Below the pieces are notes generated by a model that was given only the letters and a program-made list of their open reading frames with translations, searched no databases and was not told the DNA's origin. Positions 1-8,433 of a stretch of DNA of 64,000 nucleotides are shown here, piece after piece. The stretch lies in the NCBI RefSeq assembly GCF_000718555.1, contig NZ_JOAN01000005.1:186001-250000 (forward strand). Reading direction: 5' to 3'. Within the stretch, counting starts at the first letter, position 1. Every line of letters begins with the position of its first letter. The stretch is from Micromonospora chokoriensis (lineage in GTDB: Bacteria > Actinomycetota > Actinomycetes > Mycobacteriales > Micromonosporaceae). A program made the position numbers and the translations under genes.

Positions 1-102
1 GGCAGTCGCGTACGCGCTCAGCGCCGGGCCGGCGTCGACCAGCCGGAGGTTGAGCTCGCCTTCCACGTGTTCCTGGCCGACCTCGTACTCGTCGAACTCC
101 AT
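1..102 (-). CDS. Possible FxLD-type lanthipeptide precursor, cut by the window edge
   Basis: Only the first 34 codons are visible; the gene runs off the left edge. The peptide begins MEFDEYEVGQEH and contains ELNLRLVDAGPAL, which resembles the leader of FxLD-family class I lanthipeptides (close to FDLDVRVVEAGPA from memory of the family). The ATG overlaps the stop of the upstream methyltransferase as TGATG, with a GGGAG box five bases before it, so the two are probably translationally coupled. The Cys/Ser/Thr-rich core that would prove the call lies outside the window, and the exact F-x-L-D residues are not kept (ELNL here). It could be an unrelated small protein, but the neighbouring FxLD methyltransferase favours a precursor. 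Confidence 0.5.
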   Translation of the reverse strand, partial: MEFDEYEVGQEHVEGELNLRLVDAGPALSAYATA

Positions 103-1358
103 CAGGACTCCCTTCCCTCACTGGTGAAAGCCAGGACGATGCGGCTGTGCCGCTTGTCCACGGCCGTCCCGGCCGGCAAGTCGCCGTCGGGGGTCTGCGC
201 GGGCAAGACATGCAGCGCCGGCGCCGGGCAGCCGGCGCTCACCCAGGCCCGCATGTGCTCGACCATTCGCCCCGCTGCCGCAGCCGCCGCGGAGGTGTCA
301 GAGCCGTGGGCGTACACGCCCAGATCGAACGCGTCACCAGTCCACCGCAGCTCCGACCGGTAGGCGAACGTGCCGTCGTCGTGCAGGACAGCAGGGGTCC
401 CGAACCGCCACGACGGCGCGACGACGCCGGACGAGATGGCCGTGTCCTGGGCGGTCAGCACCACGAACTCCTGGCCTGCGGCGGCGATGCGAGTTGCAAG
501 CCAGAGGTCCAAGTCCGCCAGCACGGTGGGAGGCGGCAGGCTTACTCCGGCCCATGCCTCCTGCCGGGGCGTCTCGAACAGGCCGTCGAGGCCCGGAGAC
601 GGAATGCGCTGGCCCTCATCGAGCCGCAGGTGGACCCCGTCGGCCACGTCGACGTACTGCACGTCGTACGCCCCGTCGCCCTGCACCGGCACGAACCCGC
701 ACTGCCGCTCGCTCACGCTGACCAGGTCGGCACCGGAACGGCGAAGCGCCCACGATCGAGTCATTCCGAACGTGCGTAGCGGCACCACCAGGACGCCGTT
801 ATCGCTAAGCTGCTCGCGCCATGCCGGCGGGACGTCCCACGCCCCGGCGGTAACGATGATCAAGTCGTAGCGGCGGCCGGGATCAACTGGATGTTCAGCA
901 TCGGCGCACACGACCTTGACATCGTCGTAACCCGCCGCCTTCAGGCACGCGACTGCCCGGTCCGTCACGTCTGGGTCGATGTCCACCGTGGTCACGGAAC
1001 CGGCCGCGCCGACGAGTTCCCGCAGCAGCGAGGCGTTGTAGCCGCCGCTACCGATCTCCAGCACGTGACGGCCGCGGAGGCCGCCCAGCGCGTCGGCCGC
1101 CTGGCCGAGCATCTCCGCGATGAGGAAGGGCGCCGATACCGAGCTGATGTTCTCCTCACCGCGCCGCTTCGTGATGACCGCCCTGTTCTCGTACGCCTCC
1201 TTCAAAGGAAGGCCCGGCGTGAACAGCTCGCGAGGTACCGTCCGCATCGCCGCCTCCACCTCAGGCCGCAACGTCAGGCCCTTGTCGGCATGATCAGCGG
1301 CCAGCTGATCGACCATCGCCTGGCGCAGGCTTTCGCTGTTCATCGTTCTGACGCTCAT
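102..1358 (-). CDS. Methyltransferase of the FxLD lanthipeptide system (PCMT-like)
   Basis: Predicted SAM-dependent methyltransferase of 418 aa, related to protein-L-isoaspartate O-methyltransferase; FxLD and OlvSA-type clusters use such enzymes to modify Asp in the precursor. SAM motif I is VLEIGSGGYNAS at residues 99-110, followed by the acidic VDIDPD loop; RELFTPG near residue 43 is typical of PCMT N-termini. The C-terminal half beyond about residue 230 is the extra domain of FxLD-system enzymes. The start is ATG 1358 because GGAGAGGA stands just upstream; the frame stays open to 1622, but that stretch is low-complexity Arg/Ser and covers the promoter region. The next gene starts inside its stop codon. 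Function in lanthipeptide maturation is inferred from family and neighbour. Confidence 0.85.
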   Translation of the reverse strand: MSVRTMNSESLRQAMVDQLAADHADKGLTLRPEVEAAMRTVPRELFTPGLPLKEAYENRAVITKRRGEENISSVSAPFLIAEMLGQAADALGGLRGRHVLEIGSGGYNASLLRELVGAAGSVTTVDIDPDVTDRAVACLKAAGYDDVKVVCADAEHPVDPGRRYDLIIVTAGAWDVPPAWREQLSDNGVLVVPLRTFGMTRSWALRRSGADLVSVSERQCGFVPVQGDGAYDVQYVDVADGVHLRLDEGQRIPSPGLDGLFETPRQEAWAGVSLPPPTVLADLDLWLATRIAAAGQEFVVLTAQDTAISSGVVAPSWRFGTPAVLHDDGTFAYRSELRWTGDAFDLGVYAHGSDTSAAAAAAGRMVEHMRAWVSAGCPAPALHVLPAQTPDGDLPAGTAVDKRHSRIVLAFTSEGRES

Positions 1359-1491
1359 GACCGTCCTCTCCGACGTGTTCGAGCCGCTACGGCTCGCGGC
1401 GGCTTCATGCATGCAACGAACAAACGGCGCGGAACCACTTCGAGCCAGTGGCGCTCTCGACCGCGGCCGGGAGGTGACATCGTCGGCGCCC

Positions 1492-1508
1492 TCCGCAGAA
1501 CCTGCGGA
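1492..1508 (-). promoter_or_regulatory. Hairpin in the leader of the FxLD methyltransferase gene
   Basis: TCCGCAG (1492-1498) and CTGCGGA (1502-1508) form a perfect 7-bp stem with a 3-base loop. It lies about 135 bases before the methyltransferase start and downstream of the iteron element. A second small stem, GAGCCG/CGGCTC, sits at 1381-1395. Their role is unknown; GC-rich hairpins also occur by chance. Confidence 0.35.
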
Positions 1509-1560
1509 ACTCACGAATCCGAGGTCATCACTCCGTGCGCTCAGACTCCTCGAGCGCGCA

Positions 1561-1632
1561 GCGGCTGGGAATGCCGACTTGCGGTCCGACCTTGTGTGCC
1601 GACCTTCGGTCCGACTTGACACTGAGCTGCGC
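1561..1632 (-). promoter_or_regulatory. GTCGG iteron element upstream of FxLD locus 1
   Basis: Read on the minus strand, this 72-base stretch is identical at 60 of 72 positions, without gaps, to 11163-11234 on the plus strand. Each copy carries four direct GTCGG iterons (two GTCGGACC and two GTCGG) about 12-13 bases apart; all four are kept while the flanks vary. Each copy points toward an FxLD-system methyltransferase operon, here about 200 bases from the start. The simplest reading is a shared operator or activator site, perhaps bound by the nearby XRE/DUF5753 protein; the binding partner is inference. Confidence 0.6.
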
Positions 1633-2130
1633 GCCCGGTCGGGCTCTAGAGTTTTCCTAACGCTCGTCGTGGTGCCACGCCGAAAACAGATGCGTACGCG
1701 CCGGGAACAGTTGGTGTGCAGCGTGATGGTGCGGTTATTGCCGGATACGCGTCTACTGATCCTTGGCTGGACGTTGTTCTCGCCTGCCTGCCGGGCGCAG
1801 CCGCAGGCACCGCAGAAGTAGATCTACGATGGGTGGGCCGTTGAGCGGCCCTTACTGCTCGCGTTGGCCGCCGCCAGAACGGCTTGACTGCCCCCGGGAC
1901 CGTGCTGACCAACGTCATGCGACGTAACGCCGGAGGCCCCGAGTTTGATCAACGAGAGCTCACCAATGGTCCTGCGAGGTGAAGGGCCGATGGCTGGCGT
2001 CTCTTGCCGCAGACGCTAGCTTGGCCCGGCCGTCACCGTGGCTACGCCGGTCACGGGTACTGTGTAGCGCCCGCACTACCGGACTTGCACCCGTGCGTTC
2101 TGCCTGACAGCAGACACCCCTGGAGATCGC
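1633..2130. other. Intergenic, no gene recognised
   Basis: About 500 bases between the iteron element and the Septu-like pair. Open frames here have poor codon use and no recognisable product. Near 2066-2110 there is a tRNA-like GTGCAAGTCCGG string on the minus strand, but no cloverleaf can be built. Possibly decayed sequence. Confidence 0.4.
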
Positions 2131-3669
2131 ATGCTGTTCACCCAGATCGAGCGCGGACGGGGCGACCTTCCGCCGCAAGCTTCGCGGCAGGCCTTCTTGG
2201 TTAAGGACCGGTGGAACGATTACGGGTACGTCACCATGTTCCAGCTACTCATCGTCGATGACGCTGGGAACTGGCACGAACTCGGAAATGTCAAGATTGG
2301 TGGGTTTGGCGTTCCGGAGGGGTGGACCGCCTGGCCTGACCTGCCTTCTCGGTTCCAACTCCTGGACGATCGGTACTTCTCTCTCGGCCAGGATGACACC
2401 TACTACGAGAAGCTCGCCGGGCTTGGCCCGGGAATTCGCCTCCAGGTACTCACCGCATTGCGGGATGTGGCATACGATTCAGCGCTGCTGGTCCGTGCGG
2501 AGGCCCTCGACGTGACCACCACGTCGCTGCTGCGAGGGATTCCGTTGGGCGTCGTGGAGAATCAGTTCCGCCGCATCGCTCATGGCGGGGCCCGGGTGAC
2601 GCCCTACGAGTTCGAATATCAGCCGGCCAATGGTCCCTCCACTACCGGCCCGATATGGTCACGGAGGTTGGAGTTTACCGTCACCCCAGGTGAGCAACCG
2701 CCGACGAATATCCACGTGCTCATCGGGCGCAACGCCGTCGGCAAGTCGCATCTGCTGCGTAGCACGGTCCGAGCCGTTGCCGACCGGCGCGCCGACCCGG
2801 CTGACACCGGGCAAATCTTCGAGCGCAACACCGCATCTGGACATACCTTCCGCGGCGTGGTCGCGGTCTCTTTCAGCGCCTTCGACGAGTTCGTTTCCAT
2901 CCCGCAGGCCTACCAGGCCGTGCCCTACGTCCACATCGGAACCTACGATCCGGACGGGGACTACACCTCGGGTCCGCTCGGACGCGAGCAGTTGGCTCGA
3001 ATGTTCTCCGTGAGCCTAGACACCTGCCTGACCGGTCCGGCGGCCGAACGCTGGACCAGAGCGGTAAAGACGCTGCGATACTCCGGCTCCGGGTTTCTAG
3101 AGGACGACTCCTGGATTTCCGAGTTCGGAGAGGCGTCCGCCGAGCGGCGCCGTGCGATGGCCACGGACCTGTTCGCGACCCTGAGCTCCGGCCACGCGAT
3201 CGTGCTGCTCACCATCACCCGCCTCGTCGACCAGGTCCACGAACGCACCCTCGTCGTCCTGGACGAACCGGAAGCACATCTGCACCCGCCACTGCTCGCC
3301 GCGTTCGTACGGGCACTGTCCGACCTTCTTCTAGACCGTAATGGCGTCGCGATCGTCGCCACCCACTCGCCGGTCGTTCTGCAGGAAGTGCCATCCTCCT
3401 GTGTGTCACTTATCCGTCGCCACGGCACGCTCGCCGTCGCGCAACGGCCCACCCTGGAGACCTTCGGAGAGAACGTCGGCACCCTGACGCATGAGGTCTT
3501 CTCCTTAGAGGTAAGCGACTCCGGCTACCACCGGCTGATTCGCACCGCCGTCCGCGACGGTATGTCGTACGAGACGCTGCTGGACCGCTTCGCTGGTCGG
3601 CTGGGCACCGAAGCGAAGGCCATCGCGCGGACCTTGATCGCCATTCGGGACAGCGGCGGAGAGCTGTGA
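2131..3669 (+). CDS. Septu-like AAA/ABC-type ATPase (PtuA-like)
   Basis: ATPase of 512 aa with the ABC/SMC-like layout of defence ATPases. Walker A is GRNAVGKS near residue 200, a signature-like LSSGH near 350, Walker B VVLDEPEAHLHP near 375, and the switch His in VATHSP near 410. The N-terminal ~180 aa is a less conserved region. The start ATG has GGAGA seven bases upstream. The next gene encodes an HNH nuclease and starts in the stop codon (TGATG). An ATPase paired with an HNH nuclease in this order is the Septu (PtuA/PtuB) arrangement; other ATPase/HNH pairs exist, so the subtype is inferred. It probably senses phage and licenses the nuclease. Confidence 0.75.
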   Translation: MLFTQIERGRGDLPPQASRQAFLVKDRWNDYGYVTMFQLLIVDDAGNWHELGNVKIGGFGVPEGWTAWPDLPSRFQLLDDRYFSLGQDDTYYEKLAGLGPGIRLQVLTALRDVAYDSALLVRAEALDVTTTSLLRGIPLGVVENQFRRIAHGGARVTPYEFEYQPANGPSTTGPIWSRRLEFTVTPGEQPPTNIHVLIGRNAVGKSHLLRSTVRAVADRRADPADTGQIFERNTASGHTFRGVVAVSFSAFDEFVSIPQAYQAVPYVHIGTYDPDGDYTSGPLGREQLARMFSVSLDTCLTGPAAERWTRAVKTLRYSGSGFLEDDSWISEFGEASAERRRAMATDLFATLSSGHAIVLLTITRLVDQVHERTLVVLDEPEAHLHPPLLAAFVRALSDLLLDRNGVAIVATHSPVVLQEVPSSCVSLIRRHGTLAVAQRPTLETFGENVGTLTHEVFSLEVSDSGYHRLIRTAVRDGMSYETLLDRFAGRLGTEAKAIARTLIAIRDSGGEL

Positions 3670-4514
3670 TGTGGCCTGTTCCCCGGCCCCTCTACGCTGG
3701 CTGGGACGTCTTGAACTTCTACGTAGCATGTATCGTCAGCTCTCGCTCGAAGGACCGCCGCGTCCGGCTCACTCACTGCGGCCAGGATGTCCGCGAAGCG
3801 GCCGAGCGTTACGAGTCCGCAGCCATCTTCGGAGAGCTGCACCGGCTGAAGGATCTCGAGGACCAACCTGATGACGACGTTGTCCGGTCGGACCTACTAT
3901 GGGCATACGACCGAGGCTTGGTCCAGAACGATGCCGGCCGGCGGCACTACGACGAACTTCTCGCCCGAGCCCCGCAGGGCCGCTGCCCGTTCTGTGGGCA
4001 CCGGGACGTCAGCACCCTCGACCACCAGTTGCCAAAGGCAAGCTATCCACTGCTGGCGGTTGTTCCCGACAACCTCGTCCCGGCCTGCTTCGAATGCAAC
4101 CACCGAAAAAACGACGCGGTGGCAACCACCACCGCCACCCAAATCCTGCATCCATACTTCGAGGATGCGAGCCGCGGCCGGTGGTTGTTCGCGCGGGTGG
4201 TGTCTTTCGATCCTGTTGCTTTCCTCTACTTTGCCGAACCGGATCCGACCTTTACCGCGACGATGCAAGCCCGGATCCGACACCAGTTCACACAGTTCCG
4301 GCTGGCGACACTATACGGCACTCAGGCTTCACGGCAGATAACTGGAGAACAGCTACGCCTGAAACAGTTACGCCAGAAGGGCGGGCCGGCAGCAGTAAGC
4401 GAACACCTTCACGAGACCGCGGCCAGCTGGGCAGCGACGTCCGTCAACTGCTGGCAGCACGCCATGTATGAGGCTCTGGCAACCAATCCGGACTACCTCG
4501 GCGACAACAGTTGA
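3669..4514 (+). CDS. HNH endonuclease, Septu-like effector (PtuB-like)
   Basis: Protein of 281 aa with a zinc-bound HNH nuclease core. CPFCGH stands near residue 105, the catalytic stretch TLDHQLPK near 116, and PACFECNHRKN near 137, giving the CxxC...H...CxxC plan. The N-terminal ~95 aa and C-terminal ~120 aa are helical-looking and unassigned. ATG 3669 is chosen because it overlaps the ATPase stop; a GTG three bases earlier is possible. Tight coupling suggests a complex with the ATPase. Predicted to cut nucleic acid when the ATPase is triggered. Confidence 0.75.
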   Translation: MWPVPRPLYAGWDVLNFYVACIVSSRSKDRRVRLTHCGQDVREAAERYESAAIFGELHRLKDLEDQPDDDVVRSDLLWAYDRGLVQNDAGRRHYDELLARAPQGRCPFCGHRDVSTLDHQLPKASYPLLAVVPDNLVPACFECNHRKNDAVATTTATQILHPYFEDASRGRWLFARVVSFDPVAFLYFAEPDPTFTATMQARIRHQFTQFRLATLYGTQASRQITGEQLRLKQLRQKGGPAAVSEHLHETAASWAATSVNCWQHAMYEALATNPDYLGDNS

Positions 4515-4638
4515 GGGGCCGAACGTAACAGGGCAGGGAGAGTTTATGGAGCTTGACCACCTGCAAATACGCTGCTCATCACCTGCGGCAGAGGGGGCGT
4601 CAGTTTGCCCACGTACGGCGACCCACCGCCTCGCGAAT

Positions 4639-7002
4639 CTAATTCTTCGGCGCGCTGCCGTTATAGATTACTTGCTTTAAATGGGTCCTTCCGCCCTTCT
4701 GCTCGAGGACTATGGAAACGACGTAGCGTGCTGCGGCTTGCTGAAGGCGCCTACTGGAAATGGTTCTGGCAGAATCGTGAGAGCGAATCACAATGATGGC
4801 ATGCGTACCATCCGACCATGTGGCGATCCCATCCACCTTGGCCTCACGAGCAAGCGTGCTCTGCATGAGGTCTAGAGCCGTAGCTACCGTAATGGGAATC
4901 TGAAATGCGGCTGTAGCGGACGCTAGCCAGCCGTCGGGCCTCGTGCGCTGAAGCTCATCGACGAAACGGCGCACACGGGCGGTGGTTTTGATCCGCAACG
5001 GAGGAACAGATATACCCCGTCCTTCAAGATATGCGTATTGCTCATCGAACTCGTACTGATGTGGCATATGCATGATGGATCCGGAATTCGGACCGAGCAT
5101 CGTTAGTCGTTGGTCCAAGTCGACCTGGTAAAGGTATAGTGCGAGCATCTCAAGCTCGTCCAGGATCACAAGCTGCGGGTGTCCAACCCACCGCTCGCGA
5201 AACTCCAGGTACCCCAGGAGTTCTGCTGGACGGCGTAGGGTGTCGGTGACAACGTTGAGGTGAGTCGCACCAACGATCCAGGGCCGACATCTCGCATCCA
5301 GAACACCCCAATCATTCAGCCTCCTGACGCGGGTACCGATATCTGCGAGGCCATCAAGAGTGGGCAGCAATTGGTAACACCTGCGAACCTTTGAGCCGTC
5401 CACTTCTATTAGCGGCCGGCTGCTATTTGCCGTCTTGTAAAACTTCGCCGGAAGGCCATTCATTACATAATGATAGTCTCGATCCAGTTGCGAACTTCCT
5501 TCACTGATCAGAAGCTTGAGCTGAGTAATGTATTGGTTGACGCCACCTCTTCGCGCAGCCGTCTTCAGTGGTGCGCCCTTACCTTCCATCACAATGACGA
5601 TATCCTCATAAAGTAGGATGCCGTCTATTTCTGCCCTACCTTTTGCGAGTTCGATGAAGACTTGACTGTATCCAACACTGCCAGGCAGCGCCTCTTTGAG
5701 CAGACCTAACACGTGTGCATCGACGGCATCTGCCCGGGCGCGCTCCCAGTTCTTGATCTTTTTCGAGAGGAGAGACTCCACAGTCAGGTGCAAGTCAGTG
5801 GTGAGAGCTGCGGGGTGCACCAAAAGGGCAACATCCGGCCCAGCCTTCCCTCGTGGTGACGGCAGAATCATGAATGGTTTCGTGCGCTGCGGCACGTCCA
5901 CGAAGACTGAGGTAAAAGCTGGCGCTTCGCCTGGACGCCAGCCCAGGTCTTCCACCATGGCGCGAGCTCGATCGTTATCGGTGTCGGCTCCCAGGGCACC
6001 TAGAGGCGTACCCATGACCCACGGCAGCGCAGTTAGCACGCCCTCATACCAAAGGTGTTTGAAATCATCGCTCGCTGCGCCGATGCTAGATGGTGCTTCA
6101 TCGAGCACTTTAGCCGCCGCGTCCCATGCCGCCGCGAGCGCCGGCGTAAGTCTTTGATTCCATCGATTCGTAATGCGAGAGCCTAATCTGATTAAGTCGT
6201 CAACTCCGTATCCGCACCGATCAAGCAGGGTCTGCTCTTTGCCTTGCGCCAACGATTCGGCCAACGAGGTGGCGTGCGGGGTATACGCGTCTCCACGATA
6301 GGCGAGCCAGCGCTGAAGCATCTCTCTCCGAAACGTAGATTCCGGCGAACTTTCGTTGGCATAGTCGTAGGCGAGGCTCAAGGTATATGCCCACATGCGC
6401 ACTTCTTTGGCGGCTTCCGAGACAGTTCGCCAATCGTCGACTTGGCAAGGTCTCCAGCTTTCCGGAATGGGTGATGAAGCAACGATGCTGACTACCAGCT
6501 CAAGGTCTAAGTCTCTTGGCATCGTGTCAGGTTCGAAGTACGAACTCCATCGCTCTGCGCGCGTCGCGAAAATCATGCCACATATCAGCGGGAGCGGATC
6601 AAGGCCATCCACGAGGCTTCTCAATTGATCCATGGCGGCTTGCTGTTTATCGGTAAGCCTCTGGATTGAGGTTGTGGCTAAACTCCTGAGCTTTTCTACC
6701 TTCTCCGGGGGGAGCGGACGCACCTCTTCCCTGCCGTCTTGTGCAATCACGGCATCGCGGGACTGCACATGCGAAGCAAGGAAGGCTTCGGCAAATGGAT
6801 CAGACGAAGCCGCAAACCATTCAAGGTAATCGTCAAAACCTTTCGCGGTAGCGAACGTTGGCGATTCGCGGTTTCGTCGACTTCGTTTGGCTTCGATGAT
6901 TTGATCGGGAGTGGGCTCTGGCAGCCTCGGATCTCGCTGCGACACTATTCTTGGCGGCGTAGCCGATGATGACTTTCGAGGTTCGCGACGTCTCTTGCCC
7001 AT
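4639..7002 (-). CDS. Large protein with a PD-(D/E)XK nuclease-like domain
   Basis: Protein of 787 aa, clearly AT-richer than its flanks. Near residues 455-475 it reads AEIDGILLYEDIVIVMEGKG, the E-x-D...E-x-K pattern of PD-(D/E)XK nucleases of the NERD or VRR type. The remaining ~450 N-terminal and ~300 C-terminal residues match nothing I recognise, apart from a basic start (MGKRRREPRK). ATG 7002 is preferred over an upstream GTG (7038); neither has a clear ribosome site. It converges on the Septu-like pair with 124 bases between. Location and composition suggest an acquired defence gene; that role is inference. Confidence 0.6.
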   Translation of the reverse strand: MGKRRREPRKSSSATPPRIVSQRDPRLPEPTPDQIIEAKRSRRNRESPTFATAKGFDDYLEWFAASSDPFAEAFLASHVQSRDAVIAQDGREEVRPLPPEKVEKLRSLATTSIQRLTDKQQAAMDQLRSLVDGLDPLPLICGMIFATRAERWSSYFEPDTMPRDLDLELVVSIVASSPIPESWRPCQVDDWRTVSEAAKEVRMWAYTLSLAYDYANESSPESTFRREMLQRWLAYRGDAYTPHATSLAESLAQGKEQTLLDRCGYGVDDLIRLGSRITNRWNQRLTPALAAAWDAAAKVLDEAPSSIGAASDDFKHLWYEGVLTALPWVMGTPLGALGADTDNDRARAMVEDLGWRPGEAPAFTSVFVDVPQRTKPFMILPSPRGKAGPDVALLVHPAALTTDLHLTVESLLSKKIKNWERARADAVDAHVLGLLKEALPGSVGYSQVFIELAKGRAEIDGILLYEDIVIVMEGKGAPLKTAARRGGVNQYITQLKLLISEGSSQLDRDYHYVMNGLPAKFYKTANSSRPLIEVDGSKVRRCYQLLPTLDGLADIGTRVRRLNDWGVLDARCRPWIVGATHLNVVTDTLRRPAELLGYLEFRERWVGHPQLVILDELEMLALYLYQVDLDQRLTMLGPNSGSIMHMPHQYEFDEQYAYLEGRGISVPPLRIKTTARVRRFVDELQRTRPDGWLASATAAFQIPITVATALDLMQSTLAREAKVDGIATWSDGTHAIIVIRSHDSARTISSRRLQQAAARYVVSIVLEQKGGRTHLKQVIYNGSAPKN

Positions 7003-7548
7003 AGTGGATGATGCCACAACCCAACGTGAGGACGCCACCCAACGAACGCCTACAGCGAAACGGCATCAGAATGATGCTCGGAGGGATCGCGGGTGTGGCC
7101 ACTGCCGAGGGAACCTCGGCGTCGTGAGTGTTGACTCGGCTGCTTGCCGTTTGGCTACTGCCGCAGTCTGAAGCGGCGCCAATGAGAAGCCGAATCCGGG
7201 AGCCGTCCACACGTTCCGCTAGCTGAATGCACCCTGATGGGCAGATGAGGGTGGGTTCGCACGGGCGCGGTCCTGGCCGGCATAGGCTAGGCCCGTCCGC
7301 TGCGGTGACTTGCCGTGTCGAAAGTAGTCCCTCTCCTCTTCGCGGTAGGGCCAGTTGTAACCGTCCTGGTGGAAGCAACTCGTGCCGTCACAGCTAGTCC
7401 GGCCAAACAGTTGCGCGTCTTTGCAAGGACCTACTTGGACAAGAACTCGTTCGCCGGCAAACCAACTCTGCGCGGGACGGGTCTCTTGTCCTGTCATGTG
7501 TCGGCGGGCGGTGATCAGCAGGTGTCCGGGCGCGAGTCCTACTCCGCG
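7003..7548. other. Intergenic, no gene recognised
   Basis: About 545 bases between two leftward genes. Short open frames are present on both strands but lack ribosome sites and recognisable products. It must hold the promoter of the 4639-7002 gene and the 3' end of the RibD-like operon. Confidence 0.4.
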
Positions 7549-8433
7549 CTACGCGCGGAGGCGTCGCATGCGGAAAGTCAACGCGTCCGCGCGAGCCACG
7601 ACTCCGACCAGTCGGAGACCGATGGGTATGAGGTCGGAATGGACCACTTCCAACGCTTGAGATGGGTCAGTTCGCGGCACAGCGACGGCGAACTCGTCGA
7701 CGGCGTGCAGGTGCGGTCGCAGCGCGGCGGCGTGCTCGTACCCGACTACGAGCGTGCTGCGTACGCCGCCTTCGTAGGCGGCCGACAGCCACTGCAAAAC
7801 GCTGCCGCCGATATCGGCGTCGCCAGGTAGCTCGAAGTGAGCGCTTGCGTGGCCCCCTGGAATGCCCTCGTCGAGAGTCTTGCCCGCAACGACAAGGTCA
7901 GCGGTTGCGCGAAGGTCCAGCAGGAAGCGTTTTTCCGCCGCCGATTGATGCTCTCCATCCGTTGAAAGCGCCCATGTCAGGTACGGCCGATGCCGCACGG
8001 TTGCGGTCAGCCACGGCTCGAGGACGGTCAGGGCTTCGTCGCGCAACACGTCGGTCTCGACCTCGACACCTGCGGCGGCGAGCATCGAGGCACCACCTTC
8101 ACCGCGGGAGGTTGGATCCATGACGGCGATGACCACCCGGGAGACACCGGCGTTGATCAGCTCCTGGCGACACGCTGGCGTGACTCCGACGTGGTTGCAC
8201 GGTTCAAGCGTAACGACAGCTGTACCGCCGCGGGCCGCATCTCCCGCTGCTTTGAGAGCGTGCGCTTCAGCGTGCGGCTCCCCTTTGCGGCGATGAAAGC
8301 CCGCACCCACTACCGCTCCGTGCTGATCCAGGATCACACACCCGACGGGCGGGTTCGGGCTCGTGGTGCCCACGCCAAGAGCGGAGAGGGTGATGGCCTG
8401 TCGCATCGCGGACAGCTCAAGGTCTGATGCCAT
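7549..8433 (-). CDS. ribD: RibD-like deaminase-reductase
   Basis: Protein of 294 aa. The N-terminal half is a cytidine-deaminase-fold domain with the zinc site HAE (54-56) and PCNHVGVTPAC (Cys79, Cys88), as in the RibD pyrimidine deaminase. The C-terminal half begins RPYLTWALSTDGEH, matching the start of the RibD/RibG reductase domain, but is about 150 aa, shorter than usual. No other riboflavin genes are near, and it is coupled (TGATG) behind a TPR-type regulator. It may be a specialised homologue acting on another pyrimidine or pterin-like compound; that is inference. Confidence 0.75.
   Translation of the reverse strand: MASDLELSAMRQAITLSALGVGTTSPNPPVGCVILDQHGAVVGAGFHRRKGEPHAEAHALKAAGDAARGGTAVVTLEPCNHVGVTPACRQELINAGVSRVVIAVMDPTSRGEGGASMLAAAGVEVETDVLRDEALTVLEPWLTATVRHRPYLTWALSTDGEHQSAAEKRFLLDLRATADLVVAGKTLDEGIPGGHASAHFELPGDADIGGSVLQWLSAAYEGGVRSTLVVGYEHAAALRPHLHAVDEFAVAVPRTDPSQALEVVHSDLIPIGLRLVGVVARADALTFRMRRLRA

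Noticed and set aside
1359..1622. 88-codon N-terminal extension of the FxLD methyltransferase
   Set aside because: Low-complexity Arg/Ser sequence overlapping the iteron element and leader; a strong ribosome site precedes ATG 1358.
4546..4680. 44-codon frame with GGGAG before its ATG, after the HNH gene
   Set aside because: Overlaps the 3' end of the convergent gene and has no recognisable product; ribosome-like box probably chance.
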